DNA of 64,000 bases from Adiantum capillus-veneris (Eukaryota > Streptophyta > Polypodiopsida > Polypodiales > Pteridaceae), in NCBI GenBank assembly GCA_014529385.2, contig CM043960.1:124475543-124539542 (forward strand), in the 5' to 3' direction. Under the pieces are notes generated by a model. That model saw only the letters and a program-made list of their open reading frames with translations. It did not search any database and was not told the DNA's origin. The first letter of the stretch is position 1. Every line of letters starts with the position of its first letter. Shown here one piece after another: positions 1 to 11,325 of the stretch. The position numbers and the translations under genes are program-made.

Positions 1-598
1 TGGTATGGGTATTGTCTCTTTTGTCTCTCGGCTTGATCTGTATCCATGAGCACAACACTAAGGTCTATTTCTGTGAGTGCAAAAATATTCATTGAGGAAA
101 GCATCTTTTCTAGTTTCTTCATCCTATATTCCTTGAGTAATTCCTTGGGCCTCAAACCTTCTTCCACCTTCTTGTATTATCAAGTTCGATATAAATCCTT
201 GGACTGGCCCCTTGGATAGTTAATGTATGATTTGCATAATTATGTATAGCACCACATTTTTGAGCCAAGGTCTTCCTAGAAGCATCCCATATGCTCCTTG
301 TATATCCAATACTGGAAAGATGGTCTTAAATTTCTTCTTGCCCACTTTGATTTGCATGTTTTAGTCCAGTAGCCTGAATCACCTTTTGATCATCCATCCT
401 CACGCTGAATGGTGCTGGTTTTAAATCTATGATTCCTAGCTTTTGTCTGAGATGTTTCCCTAGGATATTGACACCAGTGCCACCATCCACTAGTATGACT
501 CCTGACAATGGTTCCCATTGCTTTCTTAGCTTGTAATCCACCTGGATAACTGGAACCTCATCATCTCGGATAGCTTCTAGGTCCATTACTCTAGCTTC
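1..598 (-). pseudogene. gypsy gag-pol fragment with aspartic protease
   Basis: This is a remnant of a Ty3/gypsy polyprotein. The minus frame at 586-326 reads VILVDGGTGVNIL, which fits the retropepsin active-site context (usually D-S/T-G, here DGG) followed by the Asn-Ile-Leu typical of plant gypsy proteases. After a frameshift near 330, minus codons down to about 230 read MLLGRPWLKN, the conserved downstream protease motif. Further left only broken pieces remain. No LTR for this fragment lies in the window, so its boundaries are unknown. The family call is firm; the lineage is not assigned. Confidence 0.75.
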
Positions 599-1785
599 AA
601 CCTCATCTTTTCTTTCTATGTAATGAATTTTGCAGCTGTTGATAATGTCCGCTTGATGTCATTGATTTCGATCGTTAACTTCTGTATCCTTTCACACACT
701 TTGACATATATCTCATCTTGTTTATTACCAAAGCTATCATCTAAAATGCAAGATTTTTCCTCCTAACTCTCTTCAGAGTTTTGTTGTATTGGTTCCTCTT
801 GTCTGGCTGGATGGCTTTAAGATGAATTCTCTGAAAGAGGCCAATTGGATTTTAAAGCAAGAAGCTTGATTTTGCATAGAAAATATATTGTGCTTATGAA
901 AGAGAACTCTATGAAATAGTGTTTGCTTTCAAAATATGGCGACATTATTTGTATGGGGCTCAATTTGAGATTGTGTTTTACCATGAAAGTATTTAAGGTG
1001 TTGTGAAATCGGTCAATGTGGTAACTTTGTCTCTAAATAGATCAGATCCTTATATGTCAACTTGTGACCACGTTGCTTGATGAAGGCCTTGTTGTTTTTT
1101 ATTGCTTTTGTCTTGAGTAGCAGGTTGTGATGGCTAGTTGACAGGGGAGTTCTTGACATATCATCTCTCTTGTGATCTTGACTTGCACCATAGCTCCATC
1201 CTTGTCGGCGAGATTTTCTTCTCCGTTATACTGAGAATGCTTGACATAAGCTTGTGAGCTCTCTAGAAATCAGTGCCCCAAGGTAGTAGGAGAAAGATGC
1301 TATCTAACTGCAAGCATCTAGCATTGTCCATCACTTAAGGCTTCTGATGGAGTATCCACATCTCTGTGGGGAAGGTGGTGGCCTTCACTTTAGTTCCATT
1401 TGTTGCTTAGAACTTTTTGATGAATATGTTTATCAGGATTGCTCCAATTCTTTATCTATGACATGGGTTTTCTCATTGGATGAAATGTCAATAATTTTGT
1501 ATGGAGCAGCTCTCCTTTTCTTGTGCACATCGATGAGGCATCCTACTCTTAAAATTTAGCCTTTTAGTGCCACAAAATTGGTTGAGAAGTTGTCAAAAAA
1601 TCCACTTTAGTGAAGACTTGACCATAATTTGACAAATGAGCTTAAGCAAAAGATATCCAAATTTGAAAAAATATCACCAGTGTGTCTAAGGTAACTATAG
1701 GCACTATGAGAAATTGATTCATATCAATTATGGGCTAGAGGTGTATGGATCATGATCCATGTTGGAACACTATTTTAAGTGATCT
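599..1785. other. stretch without recognisable gene
   Basis: About 1.2 kb that I cannot assign. Short open frames occur on both strands, the longest about 70 codons on the plus strand at 1347-1559, without a recognised motif. The part nearest 600 is probably more of the gypsy fragment to the left. No LTR ends, primer-binding site or terminal inverted repeats were found. Confidence 0.4.
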
Positions 1786-2328
1786 GTGAGGTTTGTAGAC
1801 AAGGTTGAAGTGATAGAAATGGATGAGATTCTAGATCTAGAAACAAAAGAGGAGAACGAGTCAAGCTATAACAACTCTTTGGATATGGACAGTATTTGGG
1901 AGATTGTCTCTTCTTACTCAAGGTATGGGAAATATAATCTTATGCATATTGATGTAGTGGATATGTGTGAGAAGCCAAAGGGTGTGCAAGAAGTTATGCT
2001 GCATCATGAGCAGGTACATGTATCTTTGGAATGCTCTCATGAAGTTATGGATACATGTAAAGCTCTTGTTGTGAATGAGCAACTTAATTTACCAACTGCG
2101 GATTCTTTTAGCTATGCTCTTGGACATTTTATGGTAGATTTTGTGGCAAGATTTGTGCTATGCAATGCTCTTTTTGACATTTGGTGGTGTACTTCCAAGT
2201 GCCAACATGTGTTAGAAACTTATATTGATGTTGAGAAGCCATGTGTAGACTCTTTTGGTCATGCAGGTCTGGAAGACAAAGTTGATTGGGGATTTGATGA
2301 CCCAATGTTAGATGAGAATGCAAAGTGA
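1786..2328 (+). CDS. unrecognised 180-codon open frame
   Basis: This is the longest open frame in the left 3 kb. It encodes an acidic protein, rich in Asp, Glu, Val, Cys and His. Its start is a GTG-like context codon counted as Met, so the true start is uncertain; internal Met codons follow at residues 11-12. I see no known domain, signal peptide or clear membrane segment. It sits between a minus-strand gypsy protease fragment and a plus-strand gypsy protease fragment. It is therefore most likely part of a decayed retroelement (a gag-like or spacer region) rather than a host gene. A chance open frame cannot be excluded. Confidence 0.3.
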   Translation: MRFVDKVEVIEMDEILDLETKEENESSYNNSLDMDSIWEIVSSYSRYGKYNLMHIDVVDMCEKPKGVQEVMLHHEQVHVSLECSHEVMDTCKALVVNEQLNLPTADSFSYALGHFMVDFVARFVLCNALFDIWWCTSKCQHVLETYIDVEKPCVDSFGHAGLEDKVDWGFDDPMLDENAK

Positions 2329-2699
2329 CAACTACTTATTGATAAAGCTTTAGCCATGGTATAGGTTATGTGAGGACTTTCGAATGCAAGATTGGCCAAG
2401 CAATTGCCAACCGTAATGGAAATGCATGTAGAGATAGAAGAAATTGTCCCAATCCTTGGTTTGAAGGAAAGATTATGTATGCGTATTTAGGAGATTGGTG
2501 TGCTAGCTAATGCTATGATTAAAGGTAGTTGGAGAATGCAAGTTGATGCTTGGAAGGGGTAGTACATGAGACTGTTGTGGATGGATAGCTACAATTCAAG
2601 CTATCAATTTGATCCAGGAGGAGGTCTCTCTTGTCTAAGGGAGGTATAGGTGTTTGTTTTTTATCCAAGTTGATTGGAGCAAATGATGCAAGGGGGAGG
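2329..2699. other. no recognisable gene
   Basis: About 370 bp between the unknown open frame and the next protease fragment. Only short frames occur. It is probably decayed retroelement sequence continuing into the fragment on the right. Confidence 0.4.
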
Positions 2700-3697
2700 A
2701 CAACCACCTAGTTGTAATCTTTGGTGACATACATGAAGATGACAAATGTACCAAAATTGACGAATCAAATAGAGCTCAAGGCTGCAAACTGCGAAAAGAT
2801 AGTCACCTTAGGCCAAGCCAATCTATCAATCAATATTGACGGCCATCACTAACCACATCAGTTTCATGTCATGGCCGACACAAATCTCAACAAAACAATC
2901 ATCCTAGGTGTTCCTTGGATGCACACTTACAAAGCATTCCGGATTGGAAAGAGGATACATTGAAGTCCACACTTGGTGACACCCCTTATGTAACTCCATT
3001 GGCACAAAGTGATCACATGTGGGAAGTTCAACCCATTGTTGCAAATCGACAGCAGCAAGTGATTACACCTACACCTATACGACATTCAAATAGACAATCC
3101 ACGAGACAAATATGGGTGGAGAAATCAATCATGGCAAACAAACCTACGAAAATATGGATATCCAAGCCTATAGCTTTGAAAGAAGCGACAAAAAAAATGG
3201 TAGGTTACTACTTCAAAATCTCAACAACTTTAGAACAATTATACTTGGTATTGGTAGCCCAAACAATAGTCAAAATCCACCACAATACCACCCAAGTATC
3301 AATGGATTCTAAAGCAACCTCAAACTCAACCCAATCAATGACAATAACTTGGCAATGGAGATCAAAACAACAAAATCGACACATAGCTCAGATGTCCTCA
3401 CAAATCACAACTACCATGTACAAGTGGGTACGATAGAAGCCATAGACAACAAAAATCATGGCACAGGTACTTTCAACACCAAATATCAAAGAAAGAGCAC
3501 AACATCTTCAAAAAAAAATGTTTCAACAATGTAGTATAGGTGGAGCCTCCATAGCAAATGCCATTGAACAACCAGTTCAGTACTCACATCTTGCGCACAA
3601 CATAGTGTTACCCCATGCATTTCCAACATTGGCATAATAGGGCCACATTACATGGCCTTGCATCGACACATTGTTACTGCCCATGCACATTGCACAA
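2700..3697 (+). pseudogene. decayed gypsy protease-spacer fragment
   Basis: Plus-strand codons around 2870-2940 read TIILGVPWMHTYKAF, the classic (I/L)LG-x-PWMH-x-YKA motif downstream of the active site in plant gypsy proteases. An open stretch of 173 codons (2915-3436) then continues in a shifted frame. It is Gln/Thr/Ser-rich with the low-complexity look of a protease-RT spacer. Stops and frameshifts separate the pieces. The fragment was the insertion target of gypsy-1: its right end (cacaaccctt) is cut at 3702 and the sequence resumes at 12911. Confidence 0.6.
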
Positions 3698-3702
3698 CCC
3701 TT
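3698..3702. repeat. target-site duplication, left, of gypsy-1
   Basis: CCCTT directly before the left LTR. An identical CCCTT lies at 12906-12910 directly after the right LTR. Confidence 0.92.
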
Positions 3703-5329
3703 TGTAATGGAAATTGCCTATGAACTTTGAGAGTATTGGAATTAGGAAATTAGGTGAAGCACTTTTGAGGGATTCTTTGTGAGCATAGCGGTTGAACTTA
3801 ATTGATGGTAGCAACATAAACATGGTACTTAGTTAACTTGGGATGAACAATAATCTTGCAAGAGAGAGAGTTTAGTGAACATGACAATAGTTAAGGACCG
3901 GATTCATATGGAGCCGGTCCCCCCTCCAATAGGCATTTGTATTATAGTTTCTCCCATCAAGAGAGACTTGGTACAATACAATCTTTGTGTTCCTTGTAAC
4001 CTAGGTGCTGCAATGAAGATGGAAAGCTTCATGCATCACAAGCATAACATAAACTTGAAGAAAGCCTTAACTATCCCAAGCCTCAGTCCCAAGGCCTCAA
4101 ACACCTTCGAAGGTGGAGAGAACTAGCGGGGAATGAGGATAGGGAAGAGGAAGAAGAAACATTCCATAGGAGAAAGAAATAGTTCCTCACTTATCATTAC
4201 TCTTCTTGCTAGCATACATAATAGCGTATTAATAAAGATGGAGAAGATGGAAAGCTTAAGCATTGAAGCATGACTCTTGGTTGGATTTGCATTCCATAGC
4301 CAAGAGTGTTGGTGTAGGCTTTCACTCTCACAAGCTTGGGGAAGGAGGTGGTGTTCCTCAACTTTCACCAAGTGAGAATAGCTTTGCAAATGAGTGTGTG
4401 TGTGTGGAGTATATCCCCCTAACACCCCACCTCCTTGCTTTGGGCGAGTGGTGACCTTTCTGCATGTTGCAATCTCACTGGACCCCTCTCCCCCTAGCCA
4501 ATCACATGCATCATGCAATCAAGTACATGGGGAGTCTTTTGACAAGTGTTCTCCTTACCCCTTAGAGAGAGGGAGCTTGAAAATATCTAAATATTTGTTA
4601 GATGGAAGTAGAAGCTCATTGGACCCCTCTTTAACCCAACCAATAGCATTCAAGCACACCATGTGGTTAAGCTTAGTGAGAGTTTGACATGTGTCCCATG
4701 TGCTCTTTTAGAATTCTCCTAACTTTGAGATTTTTATGCATAGGAAGTTTCTCAAGCAACTTCCTCATTAAGTGTGTAGGTTCTCTTTTTGACTCAAGCA
4801 TCTTACCCCCCATGCATAGGAAGCTTCTCAAGCAACTTCCTCATTAAATGTGACAAGTACCTCAAGTACCTTAGTCATCAAGCATGACAAGCACCTTAGG
4901 TGGAGTTCCCAGCTCAAGCACAACCCTAGCTTGCTTAAGTTTAGGTCAGGTTCCCACCTCAAGCACAGCCCTAGCTTGCTTAAGTTTAGGTCGGGTTCCC
5001 ACCTCAAGCACAACCCTAGCTTGCTTAAGTTTAGGTCGGGTTCCCACCTCAAGCTCAGCCATAGTTTGCTTAAGATCAAATGACTTTTAACACTAACCAT
5101 TGGAGGTCTTTAATGAAGCTAACCCTAAGGTCTTTTAAGATTCATTAGTTAATCTTGCTCTTTGACAGACCATCTCTCATATGGGCCCCTTTACCATTGG
5201 CCCCGTGTTGTAGATCCATAAGCACATGTCTATATTCTAACCCTTGTTCTTGTTTATATCCCATATTAAATGATCAGTTTAATATGAGAAAATCATTTGG
5301 GTTGGTTAAATATTAGATATTTAATGACA
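3703..5329 (-). repeat. gypsy-1 3' LTR
   Basis: A 1627-bp long terminal repeat; in element orientation it starts TGTCATTAAA and ends ATTACA. It holds a 45-bp tandem repeat (4905-5084, four units). It shows open frames of 83 and 131 codons that recur in the other LTR only because the two LTRs are near-identical. Confidence 0.92.
4905..5084. repeat. 45-bp tandem repeat inside gypsy-1 LTR, four units
   Basis: Units begin GTTCCCACCTCAAGC at 4905, 4950, 4995 and 5040. The last is degenerate at its end. Three units occur at 12522, 12567 and 12612 in the partner LTR. Confidence 0.9.
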
Positions 5330-5343
5330 TTACCTCTCTGTTG
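5330..5343 (-). promoter_or_regulatory. gypsy-1 polypurine tract (candidate)
   Basis: The minus strand reads CAACAGAGAGGTAA directly before the 3' LTR start. The position is right; purine content is moderate. Confidence 0.55.
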
Positions 5344-6151
5344 AAATCATATTCGTCCTCGACTATGAGGTAAATGAGATAAAATCATAGTCATTAGTCA
5401 ATTTATCTTAGTGGGTAGAGGATCCCTTTTTACCCTACGACATCATTCCAAGATGGATGACTAATCCACTTGGTGCTTGGGAGACATAGCTGCCGCAAGC
5501 ATGTCTGCTCTTTAGTCCATTCCATCCTCCCAAGTAGAGTGGCAGATTCTACATGGTGCTTGAGAGACGTCGTCATCCCAAACATGATTCTTAGTATGCA
5601 TAAGTTACTTAAATTTGTGCACAATAAAGAGAGAATGAGTCTTATAAGACAAAAACATTAGGAAGAGGATGGAGTCTAAGAGGGCCTCTTTATTTGCCAT
5701 GAGATTATGGAGGTGATTAACATTTTGACGAATAGATGTAGGCCATGTGTGCAAGAATGGTGGGTGTGAAAGAGAGGTGTAAGGATGGTCAAAGGATGCA
5801 CTTTTCCCCCCAAAAAGGGGGTGGAAAACTTTATGATTTTCGGCCTTCCATAACTCCCACATATGATCTCCGACTTGAACGGAGATTATAGATCTGGAAT
5901 CTACACGCCGAGCTCTTTTGATAGGTATGCTACATGATATACTTTTGCCCGCTAGATTTTAAATTTCATTTTGAGGGGAAAATTTGAATTCAAATAAACT
6001 AGCCGCTTTGCTTGTTTGAATTCAAAATCATCCTTTGCTTGCTTTCTTAATACTAAAGGTTTGACTCCCTTAAACTGCCAAATAAAGGCCCTCCTAAACT
6101 CCATTCTCTTCTTAATGACATTGATCATTTAAAAGAAACATGTACATTTGG
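5344..6151 (-). other. gypsy-1 3' untranslated region
   Basis: About 800 bp between the chromodomain stop and the polypurine tract. Only short frames occur on both strands and nothing is recognised. Confidence 0.6.
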
Positions 6152-6574
6152 TTACTCTAATGTAGCATTGTAAGCGTTGACAAGGTTCATACTATCCTTA
6201 AGCTGGATTCCTTGCATCCATCTAGCATCTTCAAAAGGATAATTTTTGAACTTGATAAGATACCGTCGGATAATCTTACCATGTCGTAGTACCTTGTCTT
6301 CATGCCAAATGATAGCTTTGGGTTGTAGTACCTCTTCTTGATCTTCGATTTCGGGAGGGTCTTCAATAATTGATTCATTTGGAGGCTCTCCTTTGTAGGG
6401 CTTGAGTAGGCTCACATGAAAAGCATTGTGTATGAGCCAATGGTTAGGTAACTTGAGTTGATAATCCACCTCATTGATTCGCTTCAAAATTTGAAAAGGA
6501 CCATAGTATCTTTTTGCTAGTTTAGAGTAATACTTTTGATGGCCCGTAAGATTTTTGCCCGTCGTTTGCCTCAA
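6152..6574 (-). pseudogene. gypsy-1 integrase C-terminus with chromodomain
   Basis: The frame of 140 codons begins in the integrase tail with KLAKRYYGPFQILKRI, the GPF/Y module, continues through the HNAFHVSLLKPY block, and ends in a chromodomain-like segment: an aromatic cage region around RRYLIKFKNYPFEDARW. Chromodomains at this place target insertion to particular chromatin in the chromovirus family. The apparent start is only where the frame opens; it was once continuous with the integrase core upstream. The tail lacks the usual WEP tripeptide (RWMQ instead), so the domain is probably altered. Confidence 0.85.
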
Positions 6575-7521
6575 TTGAGCCTTAGAAACTTAAGTAAGAC
6601 CCAATCATTTTCTTTGAACGTTAAGGCCCTTCTGTGCTTGTCAGCAACAACATCTTTTTGCCTTAGTTGGGAGAGGGATATAGCCTCCTTAATCTTTTGA
6701 AAAGATATTGCAGGTCACAGCTATACTCATCGGCAGCAGCGAAGATCTTCCCATGTACTTTAAGTAGCAAGGGACTTTTAGGTCTTCCCTCTATGATTTC
6801 AAAAGGTGCTTTTCCCGTAGAAGTATTGATAGTATTATTATACGCATACTCTACAAGAGGTAAGTACTTTTCCCATTGTGAGAGTTGATCTACTTCTATA
6901 ACATAGGTCTTAGTAGATCAAGAATCGTAAAATTGGCTATCTCACTTTGGCCATCCGTTTGTGGGTGATAGGCCGAAGAGAAATTCAATCTTGTACCTAG
7001 ATTTTTGAAGAGACCTTTCCAGAAATTACTAGTCATTCTAGGATCTCTATCTGACACGATGGATGTTGTCAATCCATGGTGCTTGAAATCTGTGATATGA
7101 AGAGAGTTGCCATTTGGTGTGCCTTAATAGTCTTCTTAACAGTGATAAAGTGTGCTTGCTTGCTAAACCTGTCGACTATTGTCTATATTCCTGTATTCCC
7201 ATGGATAGATTTTGGTAATCCAAAGATAAAATCCATGGATATACTCTCCCATGGTGAATTAGGAATTGGCAATGGCTGGAGTAATCCAGTTTGCTTCCCT
7301 CTACCATACTTGGTCTTTTGGCATACTACACATTTTGAAACATACTCTTGTATGTCCACTTTCATGGTAGGCCAATAAAAGTACGTCTCTACTCCTCGAA
7401 GAGTAGGTTGAATGCCTCTATGCCCCGCATAGGGAGGAGCATGGGATTCATACATGACTTTCTCACGAAGGGAGTGGGTAACACATAGCCTATTGCCATG
7501 GAGAAGATAACCATCTTGCAA
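6575..7521 (-). pseudogene. gypsy-1 integrase, zinc finger and broken core
   Basis: Minus codons 7521-7183 hold the H-H-C-C zinc-binding region: HAPPYAGH, then about 28 residues, then CVVCQ. They are followed by the start of the catalytic core (WESISMDFIFGLPKS), which carries the first catalytic Asp. The core continues in other frames toward 6600, where WEKYLPLVEYAYNN-like codons are readable on the minus strand. Frameshifts interrupt the core at least once. The product would insert the cDNA in the nucleus. It is non-functional as it stands. Confidence 0.85.
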
Positions 7522-7530
7522 GGTGAATGG

Positions 7531-8250
7531 TTACTCTTTCTTCCCCAAAGCAAGGGCTGACATTATGTCTTTAAAGTCAGGGTCAGTAGCATACTCATCT
7601 ATCATAGAAGATAGATCATTGTGAGTTGCTATTGACACAACATTAACTTTTGGTCGTCGTGAAAGTGCATCAGCCACTTGATTGTGCTTACCAGCAATGT
7701 GGAAATTAAATTGTGAAAGAAAATTTGTCCACCTCATTTGTTTGTCGGAAAGCTTTGTTTGCATCATGAAGTACTTGAGACTTTGATGGTCTGCTCATAA
7801 GATGAATGGAGTCCCCAATAGATAGTGCTTCCATGTGTCTAGGGCATGTAGAATAGCTAACATCTCTTTCTCATAAATGCCTAAGACCCATTCATCCGTG
7901 TTGAGCCTTCGGCTCTCATATGTAATGGCATGCCCTTCTTGAAGTAAGATTTCTCCAAGGCAATCACCACAAGCATCACATTGGACCTCAAATGGCTTTG
8001 AGAGATCCGAAAGCATAAGGACTGGTTGGGAGATAAGCTTCTCTTTGAGCTTGTCAAAAGCACTTTGCTCCTTAGCAGTCCATGAATACTTAACGTTTTT
8101 CTTTGTTAAGTCATGTAATGGTCCTGCTATTTCAGAGAATTTTGTTATGAAGCATCTATAGTATGCACACATACCAATAAAGCTTCTTAGCTCATGTAGA
8201 TTCCTTGGATTAGGCCATGCTTTTATTACCTCCAACTTTGATGGATCCAT
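7531..8250 (-). pseudogene. gypsy-1 RNase H
   Basis: Two frames, 8250-7795 and 7767-7531, separated by a stop. The first starts at the RT connection (LRSFIGMCAYYRCFI, usually GLxxYYRRFI) and holds the first RNase H Asp in VQCDACGDCLGEIL. The second carries QMRWTNFLSQFNFHIAGK and NQVADALSRRP, the conserved end of gypsy RNase H. The enzyme removes the RNA strand during cDNA synthesis. The in-frame stop near 7790 truncates it. Confidence 0.88.
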
Positions 8251-8827
8251 ACGGATACCATCTTGAGAGATAATATGACCTAAGTATTGAATCTCTTGAA
8301 GGAAAAATTCCCTTTTCTTTTGATTGAGAAAAAAGCTTATTCTCCCTTAATGCTTGAAAAATCACTTGGAGATGTTTCTTGTGTTCCTCCAAGGAATTGG
8401 AGTAGATGATGATATCATCAAAGAACACTCTAGTGAATTTGCAGTAGGGTCTAAAAATTTTCTCCATTAATCGATTGAATGTAGCTGGTGCATTAGTCAA
8501 GCCAAAAGGCATGACTAGATATTCATAAAGGCCAAACATTATACGAAATGCGGTCTTTAGGATAGCTTCATTCACTATCCTTATTTGATGGTAGCCACTT
8601 TTAAGGTCAATCCTACTAAAGTAGGTAGAGCCTTGTAGCTTATCAAACAGATCTTCTACCCGAGGTACGGGAAATCTGTTTTTGATAGTGATATGGTTTA
8701 GTGCACGATAGTCCACACACATGCGGTATGTACCATCTTTCTTTTGCACTAAAAGGACTATAGAGAAAAAGGGAGAGGAGCTAGGCCTCACCATTCCTTT
8801 GTCTACCAATTCTTGTACTTGCCTCAT
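8210..8827 (-). pseudogene. gypsy-1 reverse transcriptase
   Basis: The 205-codon frame holds RT blocks in order: SPFFSIVLLVQKKDGTYRMC, CVDYRALNHITIKNRFPVPR, FSRIDLKSGYHQIR, MPFGLTNAPATFNRLM, and the active-site block RVFFDDIIIYS with both Asp residues present. The C-terminal 30 residues lose similarity through a frameshift near 8330; the correct frame resumes in the RNase H piece. Upstream (9020-8830) the spacer with the PPKRGDYDHRIEL-like block is also frameshifted. Confidence 0.92.
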
Positions 8828-9016
8828 GATCTCCTCTTTTTGATCTTGTAAACTTGATAGAGAGGTTTGTTAGGCGGTGAGCTTCCTGATAGGAGCTCAA
8901 TTCGATGGTCATAATCCCCTCGTTTTGGAGGTAAGTCCATAGGGATATCATCAATGAGAACATCTTGAATCCTTTTAGAAAGTTAGACAAGTCTAACTCT
9001 TCTTGATTCCTACCAT

Positions 9017-9919
9017 TCACCTTTTTAAAAAATTAGGACCTTTTAGGGATTCTTTGACAAAAATCATGTATGCAAAAACTGAGCTTCTCATTGATTTATC
9101 AAGGGCGAGAGGATTTACAAGTGGTATAGTATGACCAAACTCATTAGCATCTATATACATATTCTTTCCCCTGTAGGTGAAGTGGATTCTCCTTTCAGGG
9201 AACTTCATGTTGGCAGCCATGCGGTTGAACCATGGTATCCCTAGGATAGCATCCTCATGTTGGAGAGGAGAGATGAAGAAGTCTTCTTTGTCGACATAGC
9301 TTTGGACATGAAGCCTTAACTTCCCAATCAAGAGAGTAGCGGAGGCTTGTTGTCCCTTGAAAGCAGCATCGGCAGTTACAACATCTCCCATCTCAAAATC
9401 TTGAATGCCAAACTTGGTGGCCAACTCCATTGATATGAAGTTGAGAGTAGAACCATGGTCAAACAAGATGAAAGCATCATGCTCCCTTACCTTTCCCCAA
9501 GTATAGGAGAGAGGTAATCCTTTGCAATGAGTATCCTCTTTTGGAGCTTCGATAATGGAAGCTCTAGGAGTCTCATTGTGAGCATTTCTTTTGGGGCAAG
9601 AACGATAGCCATGTCCTTGCTCCCCATACTTAAAACATTTGTGATCCTTGCAAAAATTTTCAAGCTCTTCAGGAGAGAGTTTATTTTTACCTTTGTAAAC
9701 TCCTTTCTCCTTGGACCGATTGTTGTTGCTGTTGTTGGAATGGTCGTGGGAAAAAATTTGGGCATTAATTTTTCCCTTTGCATCACTTTTGTCTTTATTT
9801 TCCATGGGTTTGACATTCCATCTAGCCCCTTGTTGGAAATTGATGCGTGAAGCAACCATGGTATGGTGGATTACTTCGTTGATAGAGTCAGGCCGTTGAG
9901 AGTTGACATACTTGGCCAT
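9017..9919 (-). pseudogene. gypsy-1 gag zinc knuckle and protease
   Basis: The 300-codon frame starts at the gag capsid end. It contains a CCHC knuckle with the second Cys lost (CFKYGEQGHGYRSC; Tyr in its place). The protease active site reads FILFDHGSTLNFIS, where DSG would be expected, and the downstream motif AILGIPWFNRM follows. The first deviation should weaken RNA binding and the second may affect dimeric protease catalysis. The frame is continuous with the capsid frame upstream across a TGA near 9926. It ends before the RT spacer. Confidence 0.88.
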
Positions 9920-9928
9920 CTCTTCAGG

Positions 9929-10282
9929 TCATCCCGCACAAAATTGTTGTTTTTGCTCAGCAAAGTCTATCTTTTGAAAGACAGTAGCCTTGAGATGTAA
10001 ATCCCAAAACTTGTCCACATATTTGTGGATAGACTCATGAAAGAGAATCCTTAAACTCCGCCATTCGGTGAGCACTTTGTCCTTTGCATCACTTGCAAGG
10101 AATTGCTTCATGATGGAAACTCGTAGAGTTTTCCATGTCTTTGGGGCTTCGCCATTGCCTCGAAGGCTAGACCACCATTGACGAGCCAATTTTTGGAAGT
10201 GCATAGCTACATGGCATAGCTTGGAGGACTCCGTGAAGCCCTCGTCTCCAAAGGCCGCATCAAATTGTTGGATGAAAGCCAA
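9929..10282 (-). pseudogene. gypsy-1 gag capsid domain
   Basis: The retrotransposon gag (capsid) domain is recognisable by AMHFQKLARQWWSSLRG, then KTWKTLRVSIMKQFLA and later YVDKFWDLHLKA. The same frame continues beyond the TGA at about 9926 into the zinc-knuckle frame, so a single nonsense change separates them. Upstream the reading frame links by a frameshift to the basic N-terminal part at 10394-10912. Confidence 0.88.
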
Positions 10283-10393
10283 TACTTTGTCGGTAGCACC
10301 AAAGGTGCCATCACAGGTGAGAAAAGAGATACTCTTTCCTCCCTCTTTGAACTTCTTGAGCTTTTGTGACCTTTGCCATGCAGGGTAAGATTT

Positions 10394-10912
10394 TCAATGT
10401 CCTCCCCTCTTATATTCTCTAGGAGAATAGCCGGTAGAGGAGGAAGGTGAAGAAGAAGGAGAAGAGGGTGACCTCTTTCTTGCCCTTTTCTTACTTGGTT
10501 TTCTCTCTTCCCTTTTGGAGTGACGAGGAGAAGGACTATGGGTTAACCGTTTCCTCTTGGGAGGAGTTGGCGATCGTTTAGTCCTCCTTCTTTGTGGAGC
10601 CACATCTTCGAAGGAATTTAGGGATTCATTGCTTTCTTGATCTTTGGATTTCTCCTCTTGTATGGGAGAGAGTTTTCTTTTGGGGGTCTCTTCAAGAGGC
10701 CTCGTAAGCTCTCTCTCCTCTTGGAGAGGAAAGGAAATCCCATAAGCACGAAGTTGTTGAGTAACTTCGGCTTGCAAAGTGGGGTTGCCCATAGCTTGTT
10801 GCAACCTAGTGACAAGATAATTAGCAAACATGGGGGCATCATCATTGGCACCTTCATGTGCAAAATCAAAGTTATCAATGTTCATTCTCCTCTCTTGGTT
10901 ATTGTCAGCCAT
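10394..10912 (-). pseudogene. gypsy-1 gag N-terminal region
   Basis: The start MADNNQERRMNIDNF (10912) is preferred over the upstream Met at 10954 because it sits in the typical place for chromovirus gag. The protein has an N-terminal acidic and amphipathic part, then a very basic Arg/Lys/Ser/Pro stretch (KRSPTPPKRKR and further SP repeats) that would bind nucleic acid. It ends in a stop at 10394, where a frameshift separates it from the capsid domain. Confidence 0.8.
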
Positions 10913-10954
10913 GCTAATTAAACTTATGTGTTTACTTAGTGTATTCTTTGGCAA

Positions 10955-11311
10955 TTCAAAACCTTAGTTGCTACTCCTCTTAGCCTTTGAAAATAGGCAC
11001 TTAAGTATCTACACCCACGGCTCGAATTGGTTAATTATAGAGAGTAGTGGAGTGAGTCTAACATAGCGAAGTTATCGAGGGATAGCTCCTTTCGGACTTC
11101 TTATGGCTCAATAATGTAAATATGTAGGAAAGTCTAAAAAGACTCCATTATTAAGACCAAAGCTCCCGAGGTGTGCACCATATCCCACATAGTGGGCTCA
11201 ACAAAACCGATAATAGATCCCAGACCCACTTACACTAATATAATTAACATAAACAACCATTAATAGGCTACTTAAGGACCTCTCTTCTTAAGCAAGAAAA
11301 GAGAAACCAAA
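10955..11311 (-). other. gypsy-1 5' leader
   Basis: About 360 bp between the primer-binding site and the gag start, with no open frame of note. It probably held packaging and dimerisation signals, but none is recognisable. Confidence 0.6.
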
Positions 11312-11324
11312 TGCTCTGATACCA
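11312..11324 (-). promoter_or_regulatory. gypsy-1 primer-binding site (tRNA-iMet)
   Basis: The minus strand reads TGGTATCAGAGCA, complementary to the 3' end of plant initiator tRNA-Met, one base inside the 5' LTR. Confidence 0.9.
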
Positions 11325-11325
11325 A

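Noticed and set aside
3875..4126. 83-codon plus-strand frame, also near 11498-11743
   Set aside because: Same reason: LTR sequence, antisense to the element.
4123..4518. 131-codon minus-strand frame, also present at 11740-12135
   Set aside because: Both copies lie in the two LTRs of gypsy-1. They recur because the LTRs are near-identical, not because a protein is conserved.
4905..5084. CRISPR-like array of regular repeats
   Set aside because: Direct tandem repeats without spacers inside a plant LTR.
5430..5862. Short frames on both strands between gypsy-1 3' LTR and chromodomain
   Set aside because: Under 90 codons, no motif, no coding bias seen; treated as 3' untranslated sequence.
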